The translations under genes and the position numbers were made by a program. This document shows positions 16,785 through 24,476 of a stretch of DNA of 59,862 bases, piece by piece. The notes beneath the pieces were generated by a model, which was given only the letters and a program-made list of their open reading frames with translations, was not told the DNA's origin and did not search any database. Each line of letters begins with the position of its first letter. The stretch's first letter is position 1. The stretch is from Bacillota bacterium (lineage in GTDB: Bacteria; Bacillota; Clostridia; Acetivibrionales; DSM-1351): contig JAEZUC010000034.1 in the NCBI GenBank assembly GCA_023443515.1, forward strand, positions 1 to 59,862. The letters run 5' to 3'.

Positions 16785-16813
16785 TTGATAGATTAAATAA
16801 TTGATAGTAAAAT
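16785..16813 (+). promoter_or_regulatory. SigA-type promoter of hsp18
   Basis: TTGATA (16785-16790), a 17-bp spacer and TAAAAT (16808-16813). The promoter sits exactly between two CtsR sites. Confidence 0.72.
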
Positions 16814-16822
16814 AAAAACACA

Positions 16823-16840
16823 AGGTCAAAGAAAGTCAAA
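16823..16840 (+). promoter_or_regulatory. CtsR operator, downstream site
   Basis: AGGTCAAAGAAAGTCAAA is a near-perfect CtsR box placed at about +3 to +20 of the predicted transcript, where binding would block initiation. CtsR represses class III heat-shock genes in Firmicutes. Confidence 0.82.
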
Positions 16841-16889
16841 ATCAAATTAAAACAAATATAATAATAATTATTATTTCGGAGGTGTTTTT

Positions 16890-17324
16890 ATGTTTGGAAT
16901 AGTACCATTCAGAAACCATAAAATACAGGAAAGAGGCCTGCTTGATATTGAAAACATGTTCAATAGTTTCTTTAATGATTCCTTTTTAGGATTATCAGGC
17001 GGAAATCCCATAAGAGCAGACATCAAGGAAAACGATAAGGAATTTATCGTAGAAGCTGAAATTCCGGGTGTTGCAAAAGAAGATATCAAGCTGGATTTGA
17101 GAGACGACAGACTTACTATTGCAGTTGAACAGAACCAGGAGTCAAAGGAAGAGAAAGACAACTATATAAGAAAAGAAAGAAGATACGGCTCCTTCAGCAG
17201 AAGCTTCTACGTTGAAAACGTAAAAAACGAGGATGTTTCAGCAAAGTATGAAAACGGAATCCTCACAATTGTTCTTCCAAAGAGTGAGCCTAAAAAGGTT
17301 AATAACAGGATAGAGATTCAGTAA
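16890..17324 (+). CDS. hsp18: Small heat-shock protein Hsp20/Hsp18
   Basis: A 144-residue protein with the alpha-crystallin domain in the second half: IRADIKENDKEFIVEAEIPG, the GILTIVLPK strand near the C-terminus, and the final NRIEIQ resembling the IxI assembly motif. The protein starts MFGIVPFRNH, like Hsp18 of clostridia. It holds unfolding proteins as oligomers until ATP-dependent chaperones act. GGAGG lies before the ATG. Transcription is likely under CtsR, from two operators that bracket its promoter. Confidence 0.93.
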   Translation: MFGIVPFRNHKIQERGLLDIENMFNSFFNDSFLGLSGGNPIRADIKENDKEFIVEAEIPGVAKEDIKLDLRDDRLTIAVEQNQESKEEKDNYIRKERRYGSFSRSFYVENVKNEDVSAKYENGILTIVLPKSEPKKVNNRIEIQ

Positions 17325-17331
17325 AAATTAA

Positions 17332-17372
17332 AAATGGCTGCCAACCTTGAATATACGGGCTGGTAGCCATTT
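17332..17372. terminator. Bidirectional terminator between hsp18 and nudC
   Basis: AAATGGCTGCCA (17332-17343) pairs with TGGTAGCCATTT (17361-17372) with one G-U pair. A-tracts and T-tracts on both sides serve both convergent genes. Confidence 0.8.
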
Positions 17373-17396
17373 CTTTCAGTATATATAAGCTTATAA

Positions 17397-18233
17397 TCAA
17401 GGACGTCCCTGTGAATACCAGTCAATTATCTTTCTGGCAATACTGACTTTTGAGGGCAGTTCGGGTAGATTTTCAACGTCATACCAGTCAGCATGGGATA
17501 TTTCGACTCCGTCTACATTTATTTCTCCGCTTTCATATTCCGCTGTAAAGCCAAGCATTAGTGAGTTTGGATAAGGCCATGGCTGGCTGCCCCAATACTC
17601 TACATTTTTCACCTTTATACCGATTTCTTCCATTATCTCCCGCTCAACAGCTTCTTCCAGTGTTTCACCGGCCTCAACAAAACCGGCTATCAGGCTGTGC
17701 ATGTCACCTTTAAAGGAGCGTGCGTGAGCAAGTAGTATCTTATCTTTCTTAAAAACCGCGGTAATTACTGCGGGACATATTCTGGGATAACTTATAAAGC
17801 CACATTCAGGACAAACCTTTGCACGTTCGCCGGAAAGGTCTTGTGTTGAAGAGCCACATCTTCCGCAAAAACGGTGGGTTTGCTCCCAAGCCACTACCTG
17901 CACGGCCTTACTTGCCAGCAAAAAAGAGTCTTCATCCAGTATTCCGAAGGTTGACCTCAAATCTATAAAGGACATTTCTGATGGTGCAGGTGCGTTGTCG
18001 GCAATTCCAATACAATATGCAGGTTGACCATAAAACTTTCCCAGATATAAGGGGGCAGTTAATAACAGGTCAAGTTCCGCCAATTGGCTGTAAAGAGGAA
18101 TTTTTCCTCCACTTTTTTCATTTACAATCAGGAGTTTATTTGAACAAAAGACAAACCAGTAGCCACATTTGTAATCCTTGTTTGAATCAGTAACGGCGGG
18201 TTCATAATTTTTGTATATATTCTGTGTACGCAT
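17397..18233 (-). CDS. nudC: NAD(+)/NADH diphosphatase, NudC-type Nudix hydrolase
   Basis: A 278-residue protein from the ATG behind GAGAGG (a TTG five codons upstream is less likely). The order is N-terminal NUDIX-like domain, zinc ribbon (CGRCG ... CPECG, about 124-144), then Nudix domain with the box GFVEAGETLEEAVEREIMEE ending in EIGI, and the NudC-specific SQPWPYPNS motif. NudC hydrolyses NAD(H) and removes NAD caps from RNA 5' ends. Monocistronic. Confidence 0.93.
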   Translation of the reverse strand: MRTQNIYKNYEPAVTDSNKDYKCGYWFVFCSNKLLIVNEKSGGKIPLYSQLAELDLLLTAPLYLGKFYGQPAYCIGIADNAPAPSEMSFIDLRSTFGILDEDSFLLASKAVQVVAWEQTHRFCGRCGSSTQDLSGERAKVCPECGFISYPRICPAVITAVFKKDKILLAHARSFKGDMHSLIAGFVEAGETLEEAVEREIMEEIGIKVKNVEYWGSQPWPYPNSLMLGFTAEYESGEINVDGVEISHADWYDVENLPELPSKVSIARKIIDWYSQGRP

Positions 18234-18377
18234 AAGCTTACCTCTCAAAAGAAAATAACAAACTTTAGCTTACCATATGAATAAATGAAAATCAAATTAT
18301 AAGGTATTATTTACCTGGTTATGTTAAAATAAATTGTATTCTTAATATTTGGAATATTAAATAAGAGGAGTGGTGTT

Positions 18378-19841
18378 TTGAGAAAAACAAAAATCAAGGA
18401 CATTGTATTTTATCTCATAGTATTTGGTGCTATTGTACTTCTGGCAGCAGTAGCTTTGATTGCCGCCTTCAAATCAGGGCCGGCAGCACTTAAACTGCCT
18501 TTTATTGCCGGTATTGTATACTTTATAGGTGCAGGAGGGGCCTTATTCGCAATATATAGGCTGAATATTCTGACAAAGATAAACAAGGCAGTTTTCATAG
18601 TACTACTGATTTTGGTTGCTGTAGTCCCCCGTTTGGTATGGAACTGGTATATTCAGACTCAGCCGTTTTCAGACTTTTTGCATTTATACAATTACGGTGT
18701 TAATGCAAGTCAGGGAGATTTCAAAGGATTTGCAGATTTTTATGCGGTATTTCCTTTCAAAATCGGTTTTGGAATGATATTGGCGGGACTTTTTTCAATT
18801 TTCGGTTCAGGTCTATGGACAATAAAAATCTTCAATATTCTGCTTTCCTTGGCTCTGGTACTAATTATCTATGCCGGGGGCAAAATGCTTTACGGTGAAA
18901 AGGCGGGAAGAGTGGCTTCACTATTGTGTGCCTTGTGGCCTGCACAAATTATGTATACTTCTGTTATTGCCTCAGAACATGTGTTTCTGGTGCTGTTTAC
19001 TGGAGCTGTACTGTTGACACTTTATTTTATTAAGAAATATACTTACAAAAATCATGACTTTTGGAATGGAAATCTTATGGTGTTGGGAGCAGGCCTTATT
19101 ACGGGTTTGGCTCAGCTTATCAGACCAATGGCAATGATTATGCTGCCTGTTTTTGCAGTGTTTATACTGCTATACAAACGTTACAGAGCTGATAATTTTA
19201 TCAGTTTTGCATTATGTATTAAGTCAATAGTGCTTTTTGTGGCAGTATATTTTGCAGTTGTTAACCTTATAAATTTGCCTGTACAGAAGGCAACAGGTGT
19301 TGATATCACCAAATCTGATTCAGGCTTTAATCTGATGATTGGCACAAACAGCAAAGCTGACGGAATGTTTAACAATGAAGATTTTTCACTAATTGAAAAG
19401 CATAACTTTGATTTTGAGAAGGTTCAGAAAGAAGCCAAGGACATAGCCTTTAGCAGAATAAAAAGCGATCCTGTGGGTTTTGCAAAACTTGCACTCAGAA
19501 AATTTGAAATACAATGGGGAAATGAAAACTACGGGTATTACTGGAGTACTATATCCTCGCAGGATTCCAAAGCGGAAAATGCGGTAAAGTCTCATCCCAG
19601 GATATTCTATGCAGTATCTCAGCTATTTTACATTCTGATTATTCTTATGGCTGTATGTACTTGCTTTTACACTCTGAAGGAGAAGAGGTATGATTCCCTG
19701 ATTATATTAATGATATTTGGAGGACTGCTGCTTTCATACATATTTCTGGAAGTTCAGTCCAGATATCATATGCCTGTCATCCCACTGCTGATAGTCTTTG
19801 GGACAGGATTTCTTGAAGCAGGAAAGAGATATGAAATATAA
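18378..19841 (+). CDS. GT-C fold membrane glycosyltransferase (family 39-like)
   Basis: A 487-residue protein with 10 or more transmembrane helices. The first extracytoplasmic loop, after VVPRLVWNWYIQTQPFSDF, has the Asp context of PMT/ArnT-type GT-C enzymes that use polyprenyl-phosphate sugars as donors. ASLLCALWPAQIMYTSVIASEHVFL and LITGLAQLIRPMA also match the family. It would add a sugar to a protein or wall glycan outside the membrane. Start is TTG behind GAGGAGTGG. Substrate unknown; monocistronic with a terminator. Confidence 0.75.
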   Translation: MRKTKIKDIVFYLIVFGAIVLLAAVALIAAFKSGPAALKLPFIAGIVYFIGAGGALFAIYRLNILTKINKAVFIVLLILVAVVPRLVWNWYIQTQPFSDFLHLYNYGVNASQGDFKGFADFYAVFPFKIGFGMILAGLFSIFGSGLWTIKIFNILLSLALVLIIYAGGKMLYGEKAGRVASLLCALWPAQIMYTSVIASEHVFLVLFTGAVLLTLYFIKKYTYKNHDFWNGNLMVLGAGLITGLAQLIRPMAMIMLPVFAVFILLYKRYRADNFISFALCIKSIVLFVAVYFAVVNLINLPVQKATGVDITKSDSGFNLMIGTNSKADGMFNNEDFSLIEKHNFDFEKVQKEAKDIAFSRIKSDPVGFAKLALRKFEIQWGNENYGYYWSTISSQDSKAENAVKSHPRIFYAVSQLFYILIILMAVCTCFYTLKEKRYDSLIILMIFGGLLLSYIFLEVQSRYHMPVIPLLIVFGTGFLEAGKRYEI

Positions 19842-19858
19842 GATATAAAAAATTAAAT

Positions 19859-19898
19859 GGCAGCGACTCAATATAGTAGTCGTTGCCGTTATTATTTT
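19859..19898 (+). terminator. Intrinsic terminator of the GT-C gene
   Basis: GGCAGCGACT (19859-19868) pairs with AGTCGTTGCC (19878-19887), one G-U pair, followed by GTTATTATTTT. Confidence 0.82.
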
Positions 19899-19922
19899 GA
19901 GGTTGATAGGTAATTACTTGTC

Positions 19923-19951
19923 TTGACATAATTGGTAAATAAGTGTAAATT
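19923..19951 (+). promoter_or_regulatory. SigA-type promoter of the padR gene
   Basis: TTGACA (19923-19928), 17-bp spacer, TAAATT (19946-19951) with TG just upstream. Confidence 0.75.
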
Positions 19952-19955
19952 AATA

Positions 19956-19970
19956 CATAGATATACTATG
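19956..19970. promoter_or_regulatory. Probable PadR operator
   Basis: CATAG-ATATA-CTATG is a perfect inverted repeat over the expected transcription start of the padR gene. PadR proteins commonly bind such AT-rich palindromes at their own promoters, so autoregulation is likely. Confidence 0.5.
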
Positions 19971-19992
19971 CATATGATTCGGAGGTATATGT

Positions 19993-20343
19993 ATGAAGAT
20001 TGACAAAGAATTATTAAAGGGAAGTACAACCATGCTTGTCCTTAAACTTCTGGAGAGTGGGGATATGTACGGATACCAGATGACCAGAGAGCTGGAACGC
20101 AGGTCGGACAATACTTTTACACTAAAAGAAGGAACTCTGTATCCCATTCTTCACTCCTTGGAAAGTGACGGAATGATTGAGGCCTACTGGGAAGAGACCG
20201 ATTCTGCCCGAAAGAGGAAGTACTACAGGATTACTGCCAAAGGAAGAAAGCTTTTGGAGGAGAAACAAAAAGAGTGGGGGAAATATACTGATGCCGTAAA
20301 AAAAGTATTGGGAGGTGGAGAAGTTGAACCAATGTGCCATTGA
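19993..20343 (+). CDS. PadR-family transcriptional regulator
   Basis: A 116-residue winged-helix protein. GSTTMLVLKLLESGDMYGYQ and TLKEGTLYPILHSLESDGMI are the PadR signatures, followed by the wing (ARKRKYYRITAKGR) and a dimerisation helix. Short PadR-s1 proteins like this commonly repress a neighbouring membrane protein whose N-terminus is a HAAS domain, as here. GGAGG precedes the ATG. The gene overlaps the next one, a sign of coupled translation. Confidence 0.92.
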   Translation: MKIDKELLKGSTTMLVLKLLESGDMYGYQMTRELERRSDNTFTLKEGTLYPILHSLESDGMIEAYWEETDSARKRKYYRITAKGRKLLEEKQKEWGKYTDAVKKVLGGGEVEPMCH

Positions 20344-21670
20344 TTTTATTGATATAGTTCTGGGACAGGTCAAGTACAAAAAGGCCCACAGGATAATACA
20401 GGAGGAACTTCAAAGCCATATTGAGGAGTTGACTCAATTACACATCTCAGATGGAATGTCAGAAGATGAAGCCGTAAAAAAAGCTATACTTAAAATGGGA
20501 GACCCAATAGCAATAGGGAAACAACTTCATAATACTCACAAACCAAAAACAGAATGGTCAATTGTTATACTTTTGGGGGCTATAGTATTATTTGGACTTT
20601 ACATAATGTTTAAGTACTCTCAAATTGCAACATATCCGTTTTATTTTAAAAGACAAATACTCTTTGTAGCAGCAGGAATTATTCTCGCTGTATCCCTTTA
20701 TTTCGTTGATTTCGTGCGATTTGAAAAATATTCTCTGCCAGTGTACTATTCGGTGTGTATTTTACTCTTAGCTGTAATTATATTTGGGCCTAACACATAT
20801 AGTAGGGCAATTATAGTAGTGGGGGAATTTAGTGTAACACCGTCCTTTGCTGCCATCCCTTTTCTTTTAATAAGCTACTCAGGTCTCATAAGAAGGTGGT
20901 GCGACGGAAACCCCAGTAATTTATTTAAGCTGGTTGTAAATTCACTGCTTCCTTTGATAATAATATTTATGGAGCCTTCGCTAATGTTTGCATGTATTCT
21001 GGGGGCAGGTTTTGCTATAATGGTCACCTGTGGAATTTTTAGTAAAAGCTTCAAAGGAAACAGAAAAAAGACTCTTTTTATTCTTTATGGAGGACTTTTG
21101 GGGTTTATACTAATAAACTTACTTTACTTTATTACATATGAACCCTACAGATTTAAAAGGCTTACAATATTTGCTGAACCTTGGAGAGATCCTCTGGGCA
21201 GTGGATGGATGAATGTCATGATACATAAAATCCAAAGTAGTTCACCATTTATCGGAATGAGCAAAGAGCTTATGATCAGCGACACAAATAAATTGACACT
21301 ACCATGTGCAGACACGAATTTTGTTTTTACTTTTGTGGTAGGACAGTTCGGATGGCTCTTTGGTGCAATCCTATTAGGGCTATTGGGCTTAATAATTGTC
21401 AGATTATTTATGGCATCAAATAAGGTAAGAAATGAGTACGGAAAATTGTTGGGAGTGGGTATTTGCTGTATCTTTTCAGTACAAGTTATAATCCATATAC
21501 TTATAAATATGAATTTATTTCCTACGATGTGTATATCTCTGCCTTTTATATCCTACGGAGGTCAAAACTGTCTATTTAATATGGCACTCATAGGAATGCT
21601 TTTGGGGATATACAGGAGAAAGGATATTTCCTTCAGGCAAGAAGAAAAATCAATGAAATCCCTTAACTAA
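20324..21670 (+). CDS. HAAS-domain SEDS (FtsW/RodA-like) membrane protein
   Basis: The chosen start is a TTG 8 nt behind GGAGG (a GTG three codons upstream overlaps that site), giving 448 residues. Residues about 1-75 are a HAAS domain (EELQSHIEEL, AVKKAILKMGDP), usual in PadR-linked membrane proteins. The rest has about 10 transmembrane helices of the FtsW/RodA/SpoVE type: RLTIFAEPWRDPLGSG matches the SEDS signature. At the expected HTDFIF motif this protein reads ADTNFVF (Asn332 where the catalytic-region Asp normally is), so glycosyltransferase activity is doubtful. It shares a transcript with padR. Role unknown: perhaps a regulated cell-wall polymerase or a non-catalytic relative. Confidence 0.82.
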   Translation: MNQCAIDFIDIVLGQVKYKKAHRIIQEELQSHIEELTQLHISDGMSEDEAVKKAILKMGDPIAIGKQLHNTHKPKTEWSIVILLGAIVLFGLYIMFKYSQIATYPFYFKRQILFVAAGIILAVSLYFVDFVRFEKYSLPVYYSVCILLLAVIIFGPNTYSRAIIVVGEFSVTPSFAAIPFLLISYSGLIRRWCDGNPSNLFKLVVNSLLPLIIIFMEPSLMFACILGAGFAIMVTCGIFSKSFKGNRKKTLFILYGGLLGFILINLLYFITYEPYRFKRLTIFAEPWRDPLGSGWMNVMIHKIQSSSPFIGMSKELMISDTNKLTLPCADTNFVFTFVVGQFGWLFGAILLGLLGLIIVRLFMASNKVRNEYGKLLGVGICCIFSVQVIIHILINMNLFPTMCISLPFISYGGQNCLFNMALIGMLLGIYRRKDISFRQEEKSMKSLN

Positions 21671-21675
21671 AAGCT

Positions 21676-21988
21676 AAAGGGCTGTTGCAAAACTAATTTG
21701 TATCTATCTTAACCAGTACTTAGGAGTAGAAATTATATCAATGGAAGCTTGGTTAAAGATATTTGAAAATGTTTCTCGGCGAAGATGGATATTTTACCGG
21801 AAAACCTATCACGAGGTAGGTTTTAGCGAAACCATGAATCATGGACGATGAATGTGAGCGACGGTAAAATAGCCTATGATGAGCCACTAGAAACTTTTGC
21901 AAATATCTAAAGAAGCAACCATTGATATAATTTTATACGGGAGTACTGACGTTAAAACAGAAAACTTTTTGTTTTGCAACAGCCCTTT
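21676..21988. repeat. 313-bp palindromic repeat element (MITE-like) between convergent genes
   Basis: Perfect 18-bp terminal inverted repeats (AAAGGGCTGTTGCAAAAC / GTTTTGCAACAGCCCTTT) bound the element. Inner arms also pair: AATTATATCAATGG (21731-21744) with CCATTGATATAATT (21919-21932). A central block forms nested stems: TATTTTACCG (21790-21799) with CGGTAAAATA (21862-21871), enclosing AAAACCTA/TAGGTTTT (21801-21824) and CCATG/CATGG (21832-21844). No transposase is encoded. The ends resemble IS6/IS1182-type inverted repeats from memory. A second, 75-bp copy lies at 36113-36187. Both sit between convergent genes and can act as terminators (T7 follows this copy). Confidence 0.78.
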
Positions 21989-22006
21989 TTTAGTAGCATC
22001 TTTCAG

Positions 22007-23383
22007 CTATCTTATACTTCCCACGTTAAGGCGTTTCAACCCCTGATTGGGAATGGTAAAGCCAAGAGCTATAAGAACCGCAGCGAACATCCAAAAATAA
22101 GCTGTCATCATCGGAACCTCGAATACATTTTCAACAAAGTTAGGAACCACAACGCCAACCATTCCCGCAAAAACACCCTGTGCCATGCTGAGGCTTTGTC
22201 GGTCAACTGTTCTCTTAACCGCACGAATTCCCCAAGCCAGAGCATTATAAATGAGAATACAGAAGGATGTAAAGCCTACAAGCCCCATTTCAACAGCTAT
22301 TTTTAAGAAATAACTGTCAACGTAGAAGGCACCCGGTATCTTAAAGTTCTGAGCAACTGCGCCACCGAATTGTCCGAGTCCCAAGCCAAACCAAGGATGC
22401 TGCTGCAGTGCCGCAATACCTATGGACCACCTTGCGATTCTTCCTCCGGCTGCACTGCTTATCATGTATTGAGGACTTAACAAATAGTTTACTCTGTGTG
22501 CAATGGTAGGTACTGCAAAATATGCGGCAATAACCAACAGAGCCAGCAATAGTATTAATCTCTTATCTTTAAGCCAGAAATACACACCCATTGCTACAAC
22601 AAAACCAATCCAGGCTGACCTTGAGGATGTGAATATAAGAGTAGCAGACATTGCAAGGGTTATTCCGGCAAATATAATTTTCTTGAAAAATTTCCGTTCA
22701 CTGAAAACAAAGGAAATTGAAACTGGTATCAGCAGAACCATAAGGCTTCCCAGAATATTGGGGCTTCCTATTATAGAGAAAACTCTTGTGGTTATACCGG
22801 ATTCAAGCCTGTCAACCCAGTAGGACGGCATTTCTGCATGTGTAACATATTGGTAAATGCCATGAAGTCCCAGAATTCCACCGATAAACACCATAATGTA
22901 CAAAAACCATCTGATGTTCTTACTGGAGGTTACAAGCTGTGCAACCACGAAATACCACAGTATCTGTTGTACAACCTGTCTGAAGCCGGCAATTCCTATA
23001 GGCATTATAGGTGAATTAACCAGAACCAGACATATAGAGATTACTACAAAAAATACAATGGGTATATCCAATGGTGTTGCAACATACCCGTCCTGTTTAC
23101 GGTAAACTACCCATTTGTACAACCACAGACACAGTGCAAATATAAACAGCAGTTCATCCCAGAAGCTTGCAAGCAAAGCGCTTGATATGACATACCTCAG
23201 TACGTAGTCAATAAACACATAAAGCCCCAGAACATATAGGAATTTTGAATAATCAAACATCATTGCGGCAGTAAATATTACGCCTGCAATAAATGCAACC
23301 AGCAGAAAGGTGGGTGCAAAAGCTCCGCACACCCCTGCCAGCAACCCCGATATTAATAATATTACAGCAGTTTTTTTATTCAT
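22007..23383 (-). CDS. O-antigen ligase / polymerase-like membrane protein
   Basis: A 458-residue polytopic protein with about 12 transmembrane helices. The large periplasmic loop and the segment IARWSIGIAALQQHPWFGLGLGQF are typical of the Wzy_C/WaaL (O-antigen ligase) superfamily, which polymerises or transfers undecaprenol-linked glycans outside the membrane. It is the last gene of the exopolysaccharide cluster, 26 nt after a small membrane protein. Whether it is polymerase or ligase cannot be told. Confidence 0.82.
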   Translation of the reverse strand: MNKKTAVILLISGLLAGVCGAFAPTFLLVAFIAGVIFTAAMMFDYSKFLYVLGLYVFIDYVLRYVISSALLASFWDELLFIFALCLWLYKWVVYRKQDGYVATPLDIPIVFFVVISICLVLVNSPIMPIGIAGFRQVVQQILWYFVVAQLVTSSKNIRWFLYIMVFIGGILGLHGIYQYVTHAEMPSYWVDRLESGITTRVFSIIGSPNILGSLMVLLIPVSISFVFSERKFFKKIIFAGITLAMSATLIFTSSRSAWIGFVVAMGVYFWLKDKRLILLLALLVIAAYFAVPTIAHRVNYLLSPQYMISSAAGGRIARWSIGIAALQQHPWFGLGLGQFGGAVAQNFKIPGAFYVDSYFLKIAVEMGLVGFTSFCILIYNALAWGIRAVKRTVDRQSLSMAQGVFAGMVGVVVPNFVENVFEVPMMTAYFWMFAAVLIALGFTIPNQGLKRLNVGSIR

Positions 23384-23409
23384 AGTATTTGTTTATCCTT
23401 AATGACTTT

Positions 23410-23931
23410 TTAATCAAAAATGTACTGCACAAAGTGCCATAACATGCTGTTTTCAAGGCAGGCTTTCCATTTTCTCCTACCGGGTAAAAGCAAAAGAGAC
23501 ACTACTATCCCCAAAATAATGAAGGCAGCTTTCATGGTGTTAAAAGTTCCTAAAGCCAGGGTTGTTACCCCAAATCCTATGCTGAAAAACAGTATTAAAA
23601 AGGAAAAGGAGGCAAAGCTGCCGGAACCTTTAAAGGTATTTCTGATAAAGGAAATAAAAACACTGGAACTTCCGCAATCTGCACTAAAGGCACAGAGCTT
23701 GTCCCAAAGCCCGTCAAATAATCTGAAAATCCGTGAACAAACACGGTAGGTAACAGAATACTTCAAGGATGAATCTCTCCCCAGGTACCACAATATAAAT
23801 CTGTTAATCTGGCTATTTCTGTACCAGCCTAATATAATACACATTACCTGATAAAAAACTGAAGCTTTAAGCCAGCGGGTTAAGCCGTTGGCAGTTTTAA
23901 AAATGACACTTGTACTGGTAACTTGCTCCAT
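23410..23931 (-). CDS. Small membrane protein of the polysaccharide cluster
   Basis: Not recognised. The start is the ATG behind AGGTGG (173 residues). A hydrophobic stretch near 30-45 and two clear transmembrane helices near 115-155 are visible. Four cysteines occur between residues 30 and 90. It lies between the DUF4330 gene and the O-antigen ligase gene on the same strand with short spacers, so it probably helps in polymer assembly or secretion. Confidence 0.6.
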   Translation of the reverse strand: MEQVTSTSVIFKTANGLTRWLKASVFYQVMCIILGWYRNSQINRFILWYLGRDSSLKYSVTYRVCSRIFRLFDGLWDKLCAFSADCGSSSVFISFIRNTFKGSGSFASFSFLILFFSIGFGVTTLALGTFNTMKAAFIILGIVVSLLLLPGRRKWKACLENSMLWHFVQYIFD

Positions 23932-23965
23932 ATATATCACCACCTGTTCAAATTAAGTTAACTGA

Positions 23966-24460
23966 TTATTTGGCGATAGTGACCCTTTCAACGTTACCGT
24001 CCATTTCCATAGTTTGGGTTTTCACTGTAAATTTCTTACCCAGACAGAGATCCTGTGTGCCAACCTTTAATATTGGTGCATTTGTGTTGACTTTTGCCTT
24101 TATTGTTATATATAAATCCTTTAAAGTAGGATGTTTCTCAATATGAACCTTACCCTGTGCGTCAGTTGTTACATAATCGGAGGGTACGACTTTAACTTCT
24201 GCAATAGTTGCATTTGGAACGTAATCAGTACCAAAAACAAGCTGTTGTCCTGCCTTCACCTGACTGATAACTGTATCGGTTCTGAAGGTACATTTTACAA
24301 CTGCTGTTACTTCTCCTTGTGCTGTTGGAGAAGTAGCTATTTTGGGACTTAAAACCTTGTATCCAACTGCAGCTACCAACAAAAGAACCAGTAAAACCAC
24401 TACCAGGTCTATAATATTAACCTTGCCGAACAATCTGCCTTTTTCATCAATTAGTTTCAT
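23966..24460 (-). CDS. DUF4330-type membrane-anchored protein
   Basis: 164 residues from the ATG behind GGAGG. It starts MKLIDEKGRLFGKVNIIDL, the typical DUF4330 beginning, then has one transmembrane helix (about 17-37) and an extracytoplasmic beta-rich domain. Such proteins accompany polysaccharide gene clusters in Firmicutes and cyanobacteria; the function is unknown. The stop lies within a few tens of bases of the next gene, and the ribosome-binding site overlaps the preceding glycosyltransferase stop, so they are cotranscribed. Confidence 0.75.
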   Translation of the reverse strand: MKLIDEKGRLFGKVNIIDLVVVLLVLLLVAAVGYKVLSPKIATSPTAQGEVTAVVKCTFRTDTVISQVKAGQQLVFGTDYVPNATIAEVKVVPSDYVTTDAQGKVHIEKHPTLKDLYITIKAKVNTNAPILKVGTQDLCLGKKFTVKTQTMEMDGNVERVTIAK

Positions 24461-24476
24461 GTTAAAATCCTCCAAG

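Noticed and set aside
21676..21988. Insertion sequence with transposase.
   Set aside because: No open frame of useful length inside the element; kept as a non-coding repeat.
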